A stretch of DNA of 64,000 nt from Pelodictyon luteolum DSM 273 (GCF_000012485.1 NC_007512.1:2300843-2364842); one strand, 5' to 3'. Positions 18,474-27,825 are shown, counted from the stretch's first letter. Made by a program: numbers and translations. Notes: generated by a model from the letters alone, not told the origin.

Positions 18474-19256
18474 TTAACGCTCTTCACTGCGGCCCATCCG
18501 CCCCGACACATAACGGACGATTGCTTCGACAGCATCCTCGCGCTCGCAATCGCAGAACACCTGATGTCCTGAACGGCTGAGCCATAGGACCGATCTATCG
18601 GAATCCGGCGTGCCGAGTGAGCTGTTGAGGATACCGACACTTTCAGGAAGCACCGTGCTCTCACTGCGGTTATGAAGAATGAATACGGGACAATGCACCG
18701 CAGCGAGCAGCTTCTGGGTCTTTCTTATGAGCCGGAAAAACGAGAGGACCGCATCGGTCGGAACCCATTCGTAATGCCCCCGGCAGACCGCCCCCTCGGG
18801 ATCGGCAAAAACGGACTTCAAGCCCCACCGCTTTACCATGAGGCTGATCGGAAAAGCGGCAAAATGCAGCGGACGGCCCGGCGCAAGCACTGAGACCAGA
18901 CGAATGGCCGTAGCAACAAGAACCAGGGCATCGACCTTTCCGGGATGACGAACCGCAAGGTTGAGGGCAAGCAGAGCACCCATACTGTGGCCGACCACGA
19001 TGATGCGGTCAGCCCGCTCTGCGAGTTCCCTGAACGCCGCTTCGGCATCATTGAGCCAGTCCTGCCACCGCAACCCCTTCAGGGCTGCGGGCGAAGGACC
19101 TCCATGACCGGCAAGAACAGGTATGGAAACTGGAATGCCAAGGCTCTGAAGTGGCTTAAGGAGGAGCTCGACGCTCTCCCTGTTCGCCGTGAACCCGTGG
19201 ATGACGAGCACCCCGAAGGGGCTTCGCCCCGCTGTTCCGGCGTGTATGGTTACCAT
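18474..19256 (-). CDS. Alpha/beta hydrolase (carboxylesterase / monoacylglycerol lipase-like)
   Basis: Serine hydrolase of 260 aa. VLVIHGFTANRESVELL gives the oxyanion region, and the nucleophile elbow is GHSMG (Ser91). The catalytic histidine is in LSRSGHQVF near the C-terminus. The acidic residue position (HNRSESTVLPES) seems to hold glutamate rather than the more usual aspartate. Architecture resembles Est30-type carboxylesterases. No export signal. The gene is upstream of the alkaline phosphatase with a 131-base gap, so co-transcription is possible but not obvious. Confidence 0.82.
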   Translation of the reverse strand: MVTIHAGTAGRSPFGVLVIHGFTANRESVELLLKPLQSLGIPVSIPVLAGHGGPSPAALKGLRWQDWLNDAEAAFRELAERADRIIVVGHSMGALLALNLAVRHPGKVDALVLVATAIRLVSVLAPGRPLHFAAFPISLMVKRWGLKSVFADPEGAVCRGHYEWVPTDAVLSFFRLIRKTQKLLAAVHCPVFILHNRSESTVLPESVGILNSSLGTPDSDRSVLWLSRSGHQVFCDCEREDAVEAIVRYVSGRMGRSEER

Positions 19257-19458
19257 TCAGGCAGGCTTTGGTTGCGTGGATAAATACAATCGGACCGGCA
19301 AGCTTCGCCCGAAAGGGTTCCGGCATATGCCTTTAAAGGTAATATAATGGGGTAGAGGGGAATTTCCCGTATATTGAAAAGACAGATGTAGAATCTTCTG
19401 AAACCCCCGGAATCCGCCCAAGGCACCGCTTCGGGCGTCTGGACAGGAACCCTCTCTG

Positions 19459-19968
19459 ATGAAGTCGAACGCACTGTTTCCCGCATGCATCATCCTCACG
19501 CTGGCCCTCAGCTCCTGCTCATCCTCCAGAGGATCGTTTGTCAGGGAACGTCTGCCGCGCATTTCACCCGAAGAGGCCTACCGGCAGGGGAAACTGAAGA
19601 ACACCCCCTACGTCATCGACGGAAGGATCTACGTTCCGATGAGCTATGAGCAGGCTACGGCTTATGAAGAGGTGGGGAGAGCCTCATGGTACGGCCATGA
19701 AACACTTGACAAGAACAACGGACAGCCGACCGCCTACGGAGAACCCTTCGACCCTGCGGAACCCAGCGCTGCACACAAGTACCTGCCGCTGCCCTCGGTA
19801 GTCAGGGTGACGAACCTTGAGAACAGCCGTTCCATCGTGGTCAGGGTCAATGACCGGGGACCGTTCGTCGATGACCGTGTTATTGATTTGAGTGCCGAGG
19901 CGGCAAAACAGCTGGGGTTCTACCTGCAGGGGACGGCGAAAGTGAGGGTCGAGGTGCTGAACCGCTGA
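19459..19968 (+). CDS. rlpA: RlpA-like septal lipoprotein / lytic transglycosylase
   Basis: Outer-membrane lipoprotein with a double-psi beta-barrel that in studied bacteria cleaves denuded glycan strands at the septum. 169 aa, with a lipoprotein signal ending LSSC (Cys20). The barrel runs from EVGRASWYGHE to VEVLNR and contains the conserved VRVNDRGPFVDDRVIDLS. It lacks the C-terminal SPOR domain of E. coli RlpA, so septal targeting is not assured. The stop codon overlaps a 9-bp hairpin. Confidence 0.87.
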   Translation: MKSNALFPACIILTLALSSCSSSRGSFVRERLPRISPEEAYRQGKLKNTPYVIDGRIYVPMSYEQATAYEEVGRASWYGHETLDKNNGQPTAYGEPFDPAEPSAAHKYLPLPSVVRVTNLENSRSIVVRVNDRGPFVDDRVIDLSAEAAKQLGFYLQGTAKVRVEVLNR

Positions 19969-19993
19969 TGGGCGGGACTGAACGCCCGCCCAT
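19968..19993. terminator. Hairpin between convergent rlpA and transaldolase genes
   Basis: Perfect 9-bp arms ATGGGCGGG (19968-19976) and CCCGCCCAT (19985-19993) with an 8-nt loop lie between convergent stop codons. No long T run follows on either strand, so it may be a bidirectional stabiliser or a factor-assisted terminator and not a classical intrinsic one. Confidence 0.5.
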
Positions 19994-20008
19994 GCAAACG
20001 ACGCTGCT

Positions 20009-20677
20009 TTATTTCTTTATGACGGCGGCATCTTCCATGAACTTCTTCAGGCCGGCATCGGTCAGCGGGTGGTTTGCCAGCTGACGTATGACGCTGTAGG
20101 GAATGGTGGCGATGTCGGCGCCGATGAGAGCCGACTCGACGACATGCTGCGGGTGGCGGATGCTGGCGACAATCACCTCGGTCATGAGCCCGTAATTGTC
20201 GTAGATCTCGACGATCTGCCCGACAAGGGCCATGCCATCAGTACTGATGTCATCAAGCCGACCGACAAACGGACTGACGTAGCCCGCTCCCGCCTTCGCG
20301 GCAAGAAGTGCCTGATTAGGCGAAAAGACGAGGGTTGCGTTGGTGCGGATGCCCTTTTCAGAAAGGCTTCGTATCGCCTTCAGTCCATCGATGGTGAGGG
20401 GGCACTTGACCACCACGTTATTGTGGATTGCGGCAAGCTCCTCACCTTCCCGGACCATTGACGCCGCATCGAGCGTAGTCACTTCGGCGTTTACAGGTCC
20501 GTCGACAATCTCGCAGATGCGCTTTATGTGGTCCATGAAATCCTTCCGGGTGAAGGACGCCGGATCTTCTACGATCTTTGCGATGAGCGAGGGATTGGTG
20601 GTCACGCCGTCAAGCACCCCGAGCGATTCGGCTGCACGGATTTCGTCGAGGTTTGCCGTATCGATGAAAAATTTCAT
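20009..20677 (-). CDS. Small transaldolase / fructose-6-phosphate aldolase family
   Basis: Class I aldolase of the short transaldolase family, 222 aa, cytosolic. Signature residues are [13 protein letters not shown] at the N-terminus, [12 protein letters not shown], and the Schiff-base lysine Lys91 in VVVKCPLT. The family splits into transaldolases and fructose-6-phosphate aldolases that cannot be separated confidently by eye; in an autotroph lacking other pentose-phosphate genes here, transaldolase is the more likely role. It begins 8 bases after the deoxyhypusine synthase-like gene and is probably co-transcribed. Confidence 0.92.
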   Translation of the reverse strand: MKFFIDTANLDEIRAAESLGVLDGVTTNPSLIAKIVEDPASFTRKDFMDHIKRICEIVDGPVNAEVTTLDAASMVREGEELAAIHNNVVVKCPLTIDGLKAIRSLSEKGIRTNATLVFSPNQALLAAKAGAGYVSPFVGRLDDISTDGMALVGQIVEIYDNYGLMTEVIVASIRHPQHVVESALIGADIATIPYSVIRQLANHPLTDAGLKKFMEDAAVIKK

Positions 20678-20685
20678 GGTTCCTC

Positions 20686-21735
20686 CTATGCCGTAACCTG
20701 CTGGCGGTCAAGCATTTCGTTGAAGTTTTTAGCTTTCTTTCCCTCCCAGCTGCGCCGGTGGTATGCATAGCCTGCGATGAGCGGCATGGCGATGGTGGCC
20801 TCGGCGTACACCATCTGCTCAAAGACGGTGTCGACCTTACCCCAGGAGCTGGCCTCTTTGAGGGTTGAGCCGGAAAGTGCGCCGTCACGCTCGTCGGCAA
20901 CGGTGATCTGCACCGCATACGTGTGCATGGAAACGTCCTCGTAGCCAAGCACCTCGGCAGCGACGACGATATCCTGAGTGAAGTTCTTCGGTACGCCTCC
21001 ACCGATCATGAAGATGCCGGTCCGGTCGTTTTCGATCTTGATGCGGGTAAGTTCGCGGAAATCCTTCACCGAATCGATGCTGACATGGCTTCCGGGGTTG
21101 TTCCACTGGTGGTGCACCAGCCCGAATCCGGCAGAGCAGTCGGAGAATGCCGGGCAGAAGATCGGCACACCCTTTTCATACGCCTTGTAGACTATGGAGT
21201 TGCGGTCGTGTCCGTTCGCCTCGATGTACCGGGCCATCTCAATGATGAATTCGCGCGAGGAATAGGCACCGTGCGGCATGGAGTCGGCGATCTTTCCTGT
21301 GGTCTCGTCGCAGACGCGCAGGTCGTCCTCATCGATGTAGGTGTCATAGATGCGGTCGACATGCATGTCGCGCAGGATGGCGTCATCGATGAAGGGGGTT
21401 CCCTTGTAGTGGCGGAATCCGAGAGCCTCGAAGAAGTCCTGGTCGACGATGTTGGCACCGGTGGAAACAATGGCGTCCACCATGTTGTTCTCAAGCATGT
21501 CGATGATGACCTGCTTCAGGCCGGAGCTGATGAGCGAGCCGGCAAGCGTAAGGATGACGGCGCACTCATGATCCTTCTGCATTCGGTCGACGATTGATGC
21601 CGCTCGCGCAAGATTGCGGGCCTGGAAGGCCGTATCGGCCATCTGGTCGATGAGCGGGACGACGTTCGTCTCTTTGATGTCGATGTGCTTTACCTGATCG
21701 GAAAGCAGTTCCTGTTTAGTGATAGCCGATGCCAT
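20686..21735 (-). CDS. Deoxyhypusine synthase-like protein
   Basis: NAD-dependent enzyme of the deoxyhypusine/homospermidine synthase family, 349 aa. In eukaryotes and archaea the family transfers an aminobutyl group from spermidine to eIF5A; bacteria lack eIF5A, and some bacterial members make homospermidine. The active-site lysine context is retained as EASSWGKVD near the C-terminus. NAD-site-like stretches [29 protein letters not shown] and [15 protein letters not shown] are present. The true substrate cannot be read from sequence. Upstream of the transaldolase gene by 8 bases. Confidence 0.87.
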   Translation of the reverse strand: MASAITKQELLSDQVKHIDIKETNVVPLIDQMADTAFQARNLARAASIVDRMQKDHECAVILTLAGSLISSGLKQVIIDMLENNMVDAIVSTGANIVDQDFFEALGFRHYKGTPFIDDAILRDMHVDRIYDTYIDEDDLRVCDETTGKIADSMPHGAYSSREFIIEMARYIEANGHDRNSIVYKAYEKGVPIFCPAFSDCSAGFGLVHHQWNNPGSHVSIDSVKDFRELTRIKIENDRTGIFMIGGGVPKNFTQDIVVAAEVLGYEDVSMHTYAVQITVADERDGALSGSTLKEASSWGKVDTVFEQMVYAEATIAMPLIAGYAYHRRSWEGKKAKNFNEMLDRQQVTA

Positions 21736-21788
21736 GGCGGACTCCCTTGCCTGTTGTTCAGTAAAAATTAAAAGATCAAATAAAAAAA

Positions 21789-21890
21789 GGAGAGCAAGCT
21801 GACTATATCACACACCTGAATTGCCGGATGCTGCTTCCTTCCGGATCTGACATGGTTGGGCAACCAAGTGTTGTATAGGACTTACTCTCC
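21789..21890 (-). ncRNA. ffs: Signal recognition particle RNA, small bacterial type (4.5S)
   Basis: Read on the minus strand, about 102 nt fold as a single hairpin. The ends pair as GGAGAG (21890-21885) with CTCTCC (21794-21789). The apical domain carries the universally conserved GTCAGATCCGGAAGGAAGCAG core, which is the Ffh-binding loop. Seven T residues follow directly (21788-21782), giving an intrinsic terminator. The RNA is transcribed from the trpS intergenic region toward the deoxyhypusine synthase-like gene. Confidence 0.95.
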
Positions 21891-22045
21891 AATAATAGAG
21901 GTTTTCGACATGTTCTTCTGTGAAGAGAATGCAACAAAAGAAAATCGAAACAAGTTGCATAATATAGCGCAGCGGGCTCAAAAAACAAACATAGCCCTTT
22001 TATCTTTATCCGAACTGTTATAACTTCTTTGAATTTCACCACCAA

Positions 22046-22079
22046 GCCTCCTGGAGGCGCACTGCCGCCCGTTGCGGCA
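22046..22079 (+). promoter_or_regulatory. Two tandem hairpins in the trpS leader
   Basis: Two short hairpins stand directly before the trpS start: GCCTC/GAGGC with a 3-nt loop (22046-22058) and TGCCGC/GCGGCA with a 5-nt loop (22063-22079). The ATG is 12 bases after the second one, and no Shine-Dalgarno is visible in between. A -10-like TATAAC lies at 22019-22024. No leader peptide or T-box is apparent. A regulatory role is inference only. Confidence 0.35.
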
Positions 22080-22090
22080 ACATTCATTTT

Positions 22091-23119
22091 ATGGGAACAC
22101 AGAGGATTTTGAGCGGGATGCGGCCGACCGGAAAGCTGCACCTCGGCCACTACACAGGAGCGCTTGAAAACTGGATTGAACAGCAGAACCTCAGGGCCCC
22201 TGACGGCTCAAGGCTCTATGAGACCTGCTTTCTCATCGCCGACTACCACAGCCTGACCACCTCGCTCGACACCAGCGAGATTTACGGCCATACCATCGAC
22301 ATGCTCACCGACTGGCTCGCTGCAGGCGTCGACCCGGAAAAAAGCCCGGTCTTCCGCCAGTCGCAGGTCAAGGAACATACAGAGCTCTTCCTCATCTTCT
22401 CGATGCTCATCACCTCGGCCCGCCTGGAGCGGAACCCGACCCTGAAGGAGCAGGTCCGCGATCTGCAGATGGAATCCCTTACCTACGGGCATCTCGGCTA
22501 TCCGGTGCTTCAGGCCGCCGACATCCTGCTCTACAAGGGAAGCGTCGTTCCCGTCGGTGAAGACCAGATCCCGCATGTCGAGATCACCAGAGAGATCGCC
22601 AGGAAGTTCAACAACCACTACCCGCACCCGACGAAAGGCGAAGTATTCCTGGAGCCCGAACCGAAAATCACGAAATTCTCGCGCCTCGTCGGCCTCGACG
22701 GGAAGGCGAAGATGTCCAAGTCACTCGGAAATACCATCCTGCTTTCGGACGGGCCCGATGAGGTCCAGAAAAAGATGCGCAATGCCGTGACCGACACGCT
22801 GAAACAGAGAAAAAACGATCCCGGCCGACCCGAAGTATGCTCCGTATTCAGTTATCACAACCGCTTCAGCAACCCCGAGCGGCTCTGCAGCATCGAAGAG
22901 GACTGCCGCTCGGGAGCGCTCGGTTGCGTCGACTGCAAGCGGATGTGCGCCACAGCCATCTCCGAAGAGCTTGCACCGATCCTCGAGAGGAGAAAACAGT
23001 ATGAAGGCAACCCGGGGCTCGTTCGTTCGATCCTGCTTGAAGGTGAAAACAAAGCGAGAGTGATTGCCAATGAGACCATGCAGGAAGTCCGCGCTGCAAT
23101 GCAACTGGGAGAACAGTAA
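22091..23119 (+). CDS. trpS: Tryptophanyl-tRNA synthetase
   Basis: Class I synthetase that charges tRNA-Trp, 342 aa. HIGH-like HLGH (17-20) and KMSKS (207-211) are intact. A cysteine-rich insert follows, with Cys250, Cys266, Cys272, Cys279, Cys282 and Cys286. Cys250-x21-Cys272-x6-Cys279-x2-Cys282 is nearly the spacing described for the [4Fe-4S] cluster in Thermotoga maritima TrpRS (x22, x6, x2), so an iron-sulfur cluster near the anticodon-binding region is predicted. The stop TAA overlaps the ATG of the next gene (TAATG), so the two are coupled. Confidence 0.95.
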   Translation: MGTQRILSGMRPTGKLHLGHYTGALENWIEQQNLRAPDGSRLYETCFLIADYHSLTTSLDTSEIYGHTIDMLTDWLAAGVDPEKSPVFRQSQVKEHTELFLIFSMLITSARLERNPTLKEQVRDLQMESLTYGHLGYPVLQAADILLYKGSVVPVGEDQIPHVEITREIARKFNNHYPHPTKGEVFLEPEPKITKFSRLVGLDGKAKMSKSLGNTILLSDGPDEVQKKMRNAVTDTLKQRKNDPGRPEVCSVFSYHNRFSNPERLCSIEEDCRSGALGCVDCKRMCATAISEELAPILERRKQYEGNPGLVRSILLEGENKARVIANETMQEVRAAMQLGEQ

Positions 23120-23820
23120 TGGAACATGCCACGACACAGGCCTTCATTTTCGACATGGACGGAGTCTTGACCGACAACATGCACCACCATGCCGAATCCT
23201 GGGTACAGCTGTTCCGCGACTACGGACTCGAGGGAATGGACGCACAGCGCTATCTGGTGGAAACCGCCGGCATGAAAGGCCATGACGTCCTCCGATACTT
23301 TCTTGATCCGGCCATCAGTGCCGAGGAGGCTGAAAAGCTTACAGAGCTGAAGGACTTCCTCTACCGTGTCATGTCGCGTGACCTTATAGCGCCGATGGCG
23401 GGCCTTCTCTGCTTTCTCGACACCGCCCGCAGCCACGGCATCAAACTGGCCATCGGTACCGGAGCAGGGCCTAAGAACATTGCGTTCGTGCTCCGCCTTC
23501 TCGGGCTGGAGAATGCATTCAGCGCCATCGTATGCGCCGATGACGTTCCCCACGGCAAACCCGCCCCGGATATCTTTCTCCGCGCAGCAGAACTTGTAGG
23601 CGCCCCTCCATCCTCATGCATCGTCTTCGAAGATGCACTGCCCGGTCTTGAAGCGGCAAGAAGCGCCGGAATGGCCGCCGTCGGCCTCACCACAACGAAC
23701 AGCGCCACTGAACTTGCCGGGTTTGACAACGTGGTCCGGGTCATCGACGACTTCACAGGCCTTGATCCCCTCGCGCTCATGCGGCTCGCCGCCGGCCGGC
23801 ATCAATCGAATCCAGCTTAA
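23119..23820 (+). CDS. HAD-family hydrolase (beta-phosphoglucomutase-like)
   Basis: Haloacid dehalogenase superfamily phosphatase or phosphomutase, 233 aa. Motif I is [10 protein letters not shown] (the two aspartates in DMD), motif II is the GTGAGPKN region, the motif III lysine is in GKPAPDIFL, and motif IV is [18 protein letters not shown] helical cap domain lies between motifs I and II, which is the beta-phosphoglucomutase/PGP subfamily. The substrate is unknown. It is translationally coupled to trpS and followed by argS 8 bases later. Confidence 0.88.
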   Translation: MEHATTQAFIFDMDGVLTDNMHHHAESWVQLFRDYGLEGMDAQRYLVETAGMKGHDVLRYFLDPAISAEEAEKLTELKDFLYRVMSRDLIAPMAGLLCFLDTARSHGIKLAIGTGAGPKNIAFVLRLLGLENAFSAIVCADDVPHGKPAPDIFLRAAELVGAPPSSCIVFEDALPGLEAARSAGMAAVGLTTTNSATELAGFDNVVRVIDDFTGLDPLALMRLAAGRHQSNPA

Positions 23821-23828
23821 CACCAGCA

Positions 23829-25487
23829 ATGCAATCATTCCTCGTAGCAGAGATCCAGAACGCCCTCCGCTCGGCCTCAGTCACTACCGGCCAGTCTATC
23901 ATCATCGAAAAGCCAACTTCGCCGAAGTTCGGTGACTATGCCACAAACATCGCATTTCTTGCGGCAAAAGAACTCAAGCGGAACCCCCGCCAGCTGGCCG
24001 AAGAGCTTACCGGCCATTTCCGCTTTCCGGAAGGGACAGTCACAAAAACAGAAGTTGCCGGCCCCGGATTCATCAACTTCTTCATGGAACCGGCGTTCAT
24101 CATGCAGTCGGCCGAACGGGTGTTCAGAGAAGGTGCGGAATACGGGAAGGGACGCGAGGGTCAGGGAAAGACCGCCATTGTCGAATATGTGAGCGCCAAC
24201 CCGACCGGACCGCTCACCATAGGACGTGGGCGCGGCGGTGTCCTCGGTGACTGCATCGCCAACCTGGCAGAGGCGCAGGGGTACCATGTTAACCGTGAAT
24301 ACTATTTCAACGATGCCGGCCGACAGATGCAGATTCTCGGCGAATCGGTGCGGTACCGCTATATGGAACTGTGCGGCAGAACCATCGACTTCCCCGACAC
24401 CCACTACAAGGGCGGCTACATCGGTGAGATTGCCGAAAAGATCCACAGCGAGCACGGTGAAGATCTTCTTCATGTGGAATCCATCGAACCGTTCCGCAGC
24501 GAAGCCGAATCCATCATCTTCAGCTCAATCCAAAAGACACTCGGAAGGCTCGGCATCGTCCATGATTCGTTCTTCAACGAGCATACCCTCTACACTGCCG
24601 ACCTGAACGGCATTTCGCCCAACCAGAACGTTATCGACCGCCTGCGGGAGAAAGGATTCATCGGGGAATACGATGGGGCGACATGGTTCCTCACGACAAA
24701 GCTCGGCCAGGAGAAAGACAAGGTGCTCATCAAATCTTCAGGGGAACCAAGCTACCGCCTGCCGGACATTGCCTACCACGTCACCAAGTATGCCCGCGGC
24801 TTTGACATGATCATCAACGTGTTCGGAGCAGACCATATTGACGAGTATCCGGACGTTCTCGAGGCGCTGAAAATCCTCGGCCACGATACCGCACATGTCC
24901 GAATCGCCATCAACCAGTTCGTCACGACGACGGTGAACGGCGAAACTGTCAAAATGTCCACCCGAAAGGGAAACGCCGACCTGCTCGACGACCTCATTGA
25001 CGACGTCGGCCCTGATGCCACACGCCTCTTCTTCATCATGCGCAGCAAAGACTCGCACCTGAACTTTGATGTAGAGCTGGCAAAGAAGCAGTCAAAGGAC
25101 AATCCGGTCTTCTACCTGCAGTATGCCCATGCGAGGATCTGCAGCCTGCTCCGGCTGGCCTGGAGCGAAATAGGCTTTGATGCTGCGAAACGTCCCGAAC
25201 CGGGCGTACTGATGCGCCTCACCACCCCTGAAGAACTGCAGCTTGCCTTCGGTATTCTGGACTTCGGTGAAGCGTCACGCTCGGCGTTCAGGATGCTTGA
25301 GCCGCAGAAGATGGTCGACTACATGCATTCGATCGCAGAACTCTTCCATCGCTTCTACCAGGAGTGCCCGATCCTTAAGGCAGAGCCGGAAATTGCAGAA
25401 GCCAGACTCTTCCTTGCTGTGGCTGTTCGCCAGGTACTCCAGAACGGATTCAGGATCCTCGGAATCTCTGCACCGGAATCCATGTAG
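23829..25487 (+). CDS. argS: Arginyl-tRNA synthetase
   Basis: Class I synthetase that charges tRNA-Arg, 552 aa. The N-terminal Add1 domain, the catalytic domain with VSANPTGPL, the DNAGRQM-type region, KMSTRKGN (the KMSKS loop) and a C-terminal DALR anticodon-binding domain with [11 protein letters not shown] are all visible. The HIGH motif reads TIGR (130-133, in [10 protein letters not shown]), losing both canonical histidines while flanking residues are conserved. Third gene of the trpS-HAD-argS operon. Confidence 0.95.
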   Translation: MQSFLVAEIQNALRSASVTTGQSIIIEKPTSPKFGDYATNIAFLAAKELKRNPRQLAEELTGHFRFPEGTVTKTEVAGPGFINFFMEPAFIMQSAERVFREGAEYGKGREGQGKTAIVEYVSANPTGPLTIGRGRGGVLGDCIANLAEAQGYHVNREYYFNDAGRQMQILGESVRYRYMELCGRTIDFPDTHYKGGYIGEIAEKIHSEHGEDLLHVESIEPFRSEAESIIFSSIQKTLGRLGIVHDSFFNEHTLYTADLNGISPNQNVIDRLREKGFIGEYDGATWFLTTKLGQEKDKVLIKSSGEPSYRLPDIAYHVTKYARGFDMIINVFGADHIDEYPDVLEALKILGHDTAHVRIAINQFVTTTVNGETVKMSTRKGNADLLDDLIDDVGPDATRLFFIMRSKDSHLNFDVELAKKQSKDNPVFYLQYAHARICSLLRLAWSEIGFDAAKRPEPGVLMRLTTPEELQLAFGILDFGEASRSAFRMLEPQKMVDYMHSIAELFHRFYQECPILKAEPEIAEARLFLAVAVRQVLQNGFRILGISAPESM

Positions 25488-25502
25488 GCGTATGGATACG
25501 CC
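25487..25502. terminator. Small hairpin between convergent argS and nadD
   Basis: GGCGTA/TACGCC with a 4-nt loop lies directly at the argS stop codon. There is no T run. It may contribute to termination between the convergent genes but is weak. Confidence 0.3.
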
Positions 25503-25507
25503 GGCAG

Positions 25508-26092
25508 CTACGCCTCGCGGTAGAGCCCTTCGGAAAGGATGTACTGCATGACAGTCTCCGGAACAAGCCCCCGCAACGATTTGCCCGTCGCGCTAAACTC
25601 ACGCACCATGGTCGAGGATACCGGGGCATCGAATGCAATGCATCGCACCCGGCTGTCTCCGGCAATCTCATCTGACTCATCTTCTCCTCTGCGCCTGAAC
25701 ACCGCTACATCTGCAAGCGCAAATATGCCCTCCGGGTCCCTCCACCGCGGGAAGTCCTGATAACTGTCCTCTCCGACAATGAGGGTCAGGTTGGCATCGG
25801 GATGAGAGGAACGGACAAATCTGAGCAGGTCGACGGTATAGGACGGGCGCGGCTGCTGCAGTTCCCAGCCGGTTACTTCAGCGTTCATGCCGGTCCGGTT
25901 GATTTCAAGGGAAAGCAGCTCAGCCATGTCAAGCCGTTGCCTGTCGGAAGCGCCGCATGCGGGCTTAAGGGGGTTGTCTGAAACGGAAATCAGGATACGG
26001 TCGGCAGGAAGGAGCTCCCGGGCAAACAGCGCCATAGCAAGATGGCCGTTATGCGGCGGATCGAAAGTCCCGCCGAAAACCGCAAGGTGCAC
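25508..26092 (-). CDS. nadD: Nicotinate-nucleotide adenylyltransferase
   Basis: Forms nicotinic acid adenine dinucleotide from NaMN and ATP in NAD synthesis. 194 aa. The nucleotidyltransferase motif GGTFDPPHNGH is at residues 7-17 and the C-terminal SSTMVRE matches the ISSTxxR ATP-binding motif. It follows the BamD-like lipoprotein gene after 11 bases and is probably co-transcribed with it. Confidence 0.94.
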   Translation of the reverse strand: MHLAVFGGTFDPPHNGHLAMALFARELLPADRILISVSDNPLKPACGASDRQRLDMAELLSLEINRTGMNAEVTGWELQQPRPSYTVDLLRFVRSSHPDANLTLIVGEDSYQDFPRWRDPEGIFALADVAVFRRRGEDESDEIAGDSRVRCIAFDAPVSSTMVREFSATGKSLRGLVPETVMQYILSEGLYREA

Positions 26093-26103
26093 AAGGAGAC
26101 CCG

Positions 26104-27024
26104 TCAGGAATTGCTGAAGTTCCGCATGATCTCCTCACGCAGATCCTTCATCTCTTCAAGATCCTCAGGGTAGCTCTGGAGATAGCTATCAAGCGCTCGC
26201 CGGGCATCGAACCACTTTCCACGCTTGACCTGCACCTCGACGAGGCCCGACTGGGCTTTCTTCATCCAGGGGGTATCGCCGTAGTTACGCACCACGTTCT
26301 CAAAGTAGATGGCGGCCGCCTTGTACTTTTTCAGCTTCACATACTGTGTTGCTATGGAGTATGTTGCCGCACCTAGCTTGTCGTGCAGCACGGGAATCGC
26401 AGCAGAGGCATATTTAACGCTGTCCTGGCGGGCCATGGCCAGCTTTGCAGCCTCATAGCCACGCTGGTAGGAAGCACGGGATGGATCGATCTTCAGAAGC
26501 TCGCTGTAGGTGTCGAGATCGCGGGCAGTCGAGGCGGCATCATTCAGACTGTACTCGGCCAGATACTCCGAAAAAGCCTCAATGGCTCTACGGGTATACT
26601 CCTGATCGCGCTCGTATGCCGGAGAAAGCTGCTCGTAGGACTTGGCCAGCATGTAACGTGAAGCTTCCCGGTAGGGAGAGGAGGGTACCTGCTGCAGAAG
26701 GCGATCATACATGTCGGAGGAAAGCAGGTACTGCTTGGAGGCATAGTAGGACTGCGCGAGAAGAAAAAGCACATCATCCTCAAGCGGGGTTGCGCGGGAG
26801 GCAAACAGCTGCGGCTCAAGCGATGCCGCCGCATTCTCGTATTCCTTTTTCTGATAGAGTTCGGTCGCATTCCTGTAGGCAACACTTACCTGCTCCTCGG
26901 CGCTCATCTTCGGTCGGCTTGATGAGCACGACGCAAGCGTGAGGGTGATGGAGAGCAGCAACAGTAACGGGAGAATACGGATGCCTGAAAAGGATGTAGC
27001 CTGCGGGATTTTCTTGACCGCCAT
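26104..27024 (-). CDS. BamD-like tetratricopeptide lipoprotein
   Basis: Predicted lipoprotein of 306 aa with a signal ending LASC (Cys33). The mature part is made of tetratricopeptide-like helical repeats, and the ATYSIATQYVKLKKYKAAAIYFENVVRNYGDTP region is typical of BamD/YfiO; I describe it in two pieces, SIATQYVKLKKYKAA and YFENVVRNYGDTP. It is therefore the likely BamD of the beta-barrel assembly machine, or a related TPR lipoprotein. I use ATG 27024 because GGAG lies 8 bases upstream; an upstream start would spoil the signal peptide. Confidence 0.82.
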   Translation of the reverse strand: MAVKKIPQATSFSGIRILPLLLLLSITLTLASCSSSRPKMSAEEQVSVAYRNATELYQKKEYENAAASLEPQLFASRATPLEDDVLFLLAQSYYASKQYLLSSDMYDRLLQQVPSSPYREASRYMLAKSYEQLSPAYERDQEYTRRAIEAFSEYLAEYSLNDAASTARDLDTYSELLKIDPSRASYQRGYEAAKLAMARQDSVKYASAAIPVLHDKLGAATYSIATQYVKLKKYKAAAIYFENVVRNYGDTPWMKKAQSGLVEVQVKRGKWFDARRALDSYLQSYPEDLEEMKDLREEIMRNFSNS

Positions 27025-27094
27025 AGTGACTCCGTTATGCAATTGTGTCCGGAACATGGTCCCGTGTCATTGTAAAAGTATGCAGGGCTGGATG

Positions 27095-27167
27095 TGGAGC
27101 TTAGGGGAGTCGAACCCCTGACCTTCTCATTGCGAACGAGACGCTCTACCAACTGAGCTAAAGCCCC
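27095..27167 (-). tRNA. tRNA-Ala (anticodon CGC)
   Basis: 73-nt cloverleaf on the minus strand. The acceptor stem GGGGCTT pairs with AAGCTCC and contains the G3:U70 pair that defines alanine identity. The D arm is GCTC...GAGC, the anticodon loop is TTCGCAA (anticodon CGC, codon GCG), and the T loop is GGTTCGACTCC-like. The 3' CCA is not encoded. Confidence 0.96.
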
Positions 27168-27193
27168 GGAACGGCGCCAGACGGCACCTTCTA

Positions 27194-27226
27194 TAAAACA
27201 GTAACAGCCTGCACGAGGCAGGCTGT
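27194..27226 (-). terminator. Terminator of the atp operon
   Basis: On the minus strand a perfect 9-bp stem ACAGCCTGC/GCAGGCTGT with a 5-nt loop (27226-27204) follows the atpH stop and is followed by a TGTTTTATAG tail. It separates the ATP synthase operon from the downstream tRNA-Ala gene. Confidence 0.7.
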
Positions 27227-27279
27227 GAATGCGTATTCCGCCTGCTGCGGCTGCAGAGAGGGAGCCCCCCCCGGCTATC

Positions 27280-27825
27280 TCAGGCTTCTTCGACTGACAG
27301 GGTCCGGCGGAGAACCTGCAACTGATGGCGGATGCTCCCGTCAAGAATCGTATCGCCGATCTGGACTGACACGCCGCCTATCATTTCAGGGTCAAGAGTC
27401 ATGCGGGCCCTGACATGCTTGCCTGTATATGCGGCAAGTCCGTTGACCAGCTCTTTTGCCTGCTCCCCGCTGAGTTCCGTCGCACTGGTCACATCGGCGT
27501 TGACCACCCCGTTCTTCTCATCGAGCAGCACCTTGAATTCAGAGGCTATCCCGCGCAGGATTCCGGCCCGTTTCTTCCGTGCGATAAGCGACAGGAAACG
27601 CATCATCCGTTCTCCTACCCTTCCCCGGAAAATCTCTTCGAGTATATGTGTCTTGCGGTCGCCGTTGATCAGCGGGCTTGCAAGCACGCGGACCAGGTCG
27701 CGGGAACCGGCAAGGGTTTCGCCGATCATCTCCATCTCAGCCGTCACATCGTCGAGGAAACCGCCCTCGTCTGCAGCGCTAAGAAGGGCATAAGCATATC
27801 GGCGGCTTGCAATTACACTTGACAT
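27280..27825 (-). CDS. atpH: ATP synthase F1 delta subunit
   Basis: Peripheral-stalk subunit that ties F1 to the b subunits. 181 aa, in the OSCP/delta family: an all-helical N-terminal part (IASRRYAYALLSAADEGGFLDDV) and a C-terminal MTLDPEMIGGVSVQIGDTILDGSIRHQL. It is the last gene of the F0 operon and the only F1 subunit gene in the window. The other F1 genes (alpha, gamma, beta, epsilon) must be elsewhere. Thirteen bases separate it from atpF. Confidence 0.95.
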   Translation of the reverse strand: MSSVIASRRYAYALLSAADEGGFLDDVTAEMEMIGETLAGSRDLVRVLASPLINGDRKTHILEEIFRGRVGERMMRFLSLIARKKRAGILRGIASEFKVLLDEKNGVVNADVTSATELSGEQAKELVNGLAAYTGKHVRARMTLDPEMIGGVSVQIGDTILDGSIRHQLQVLRRTLSVEEA

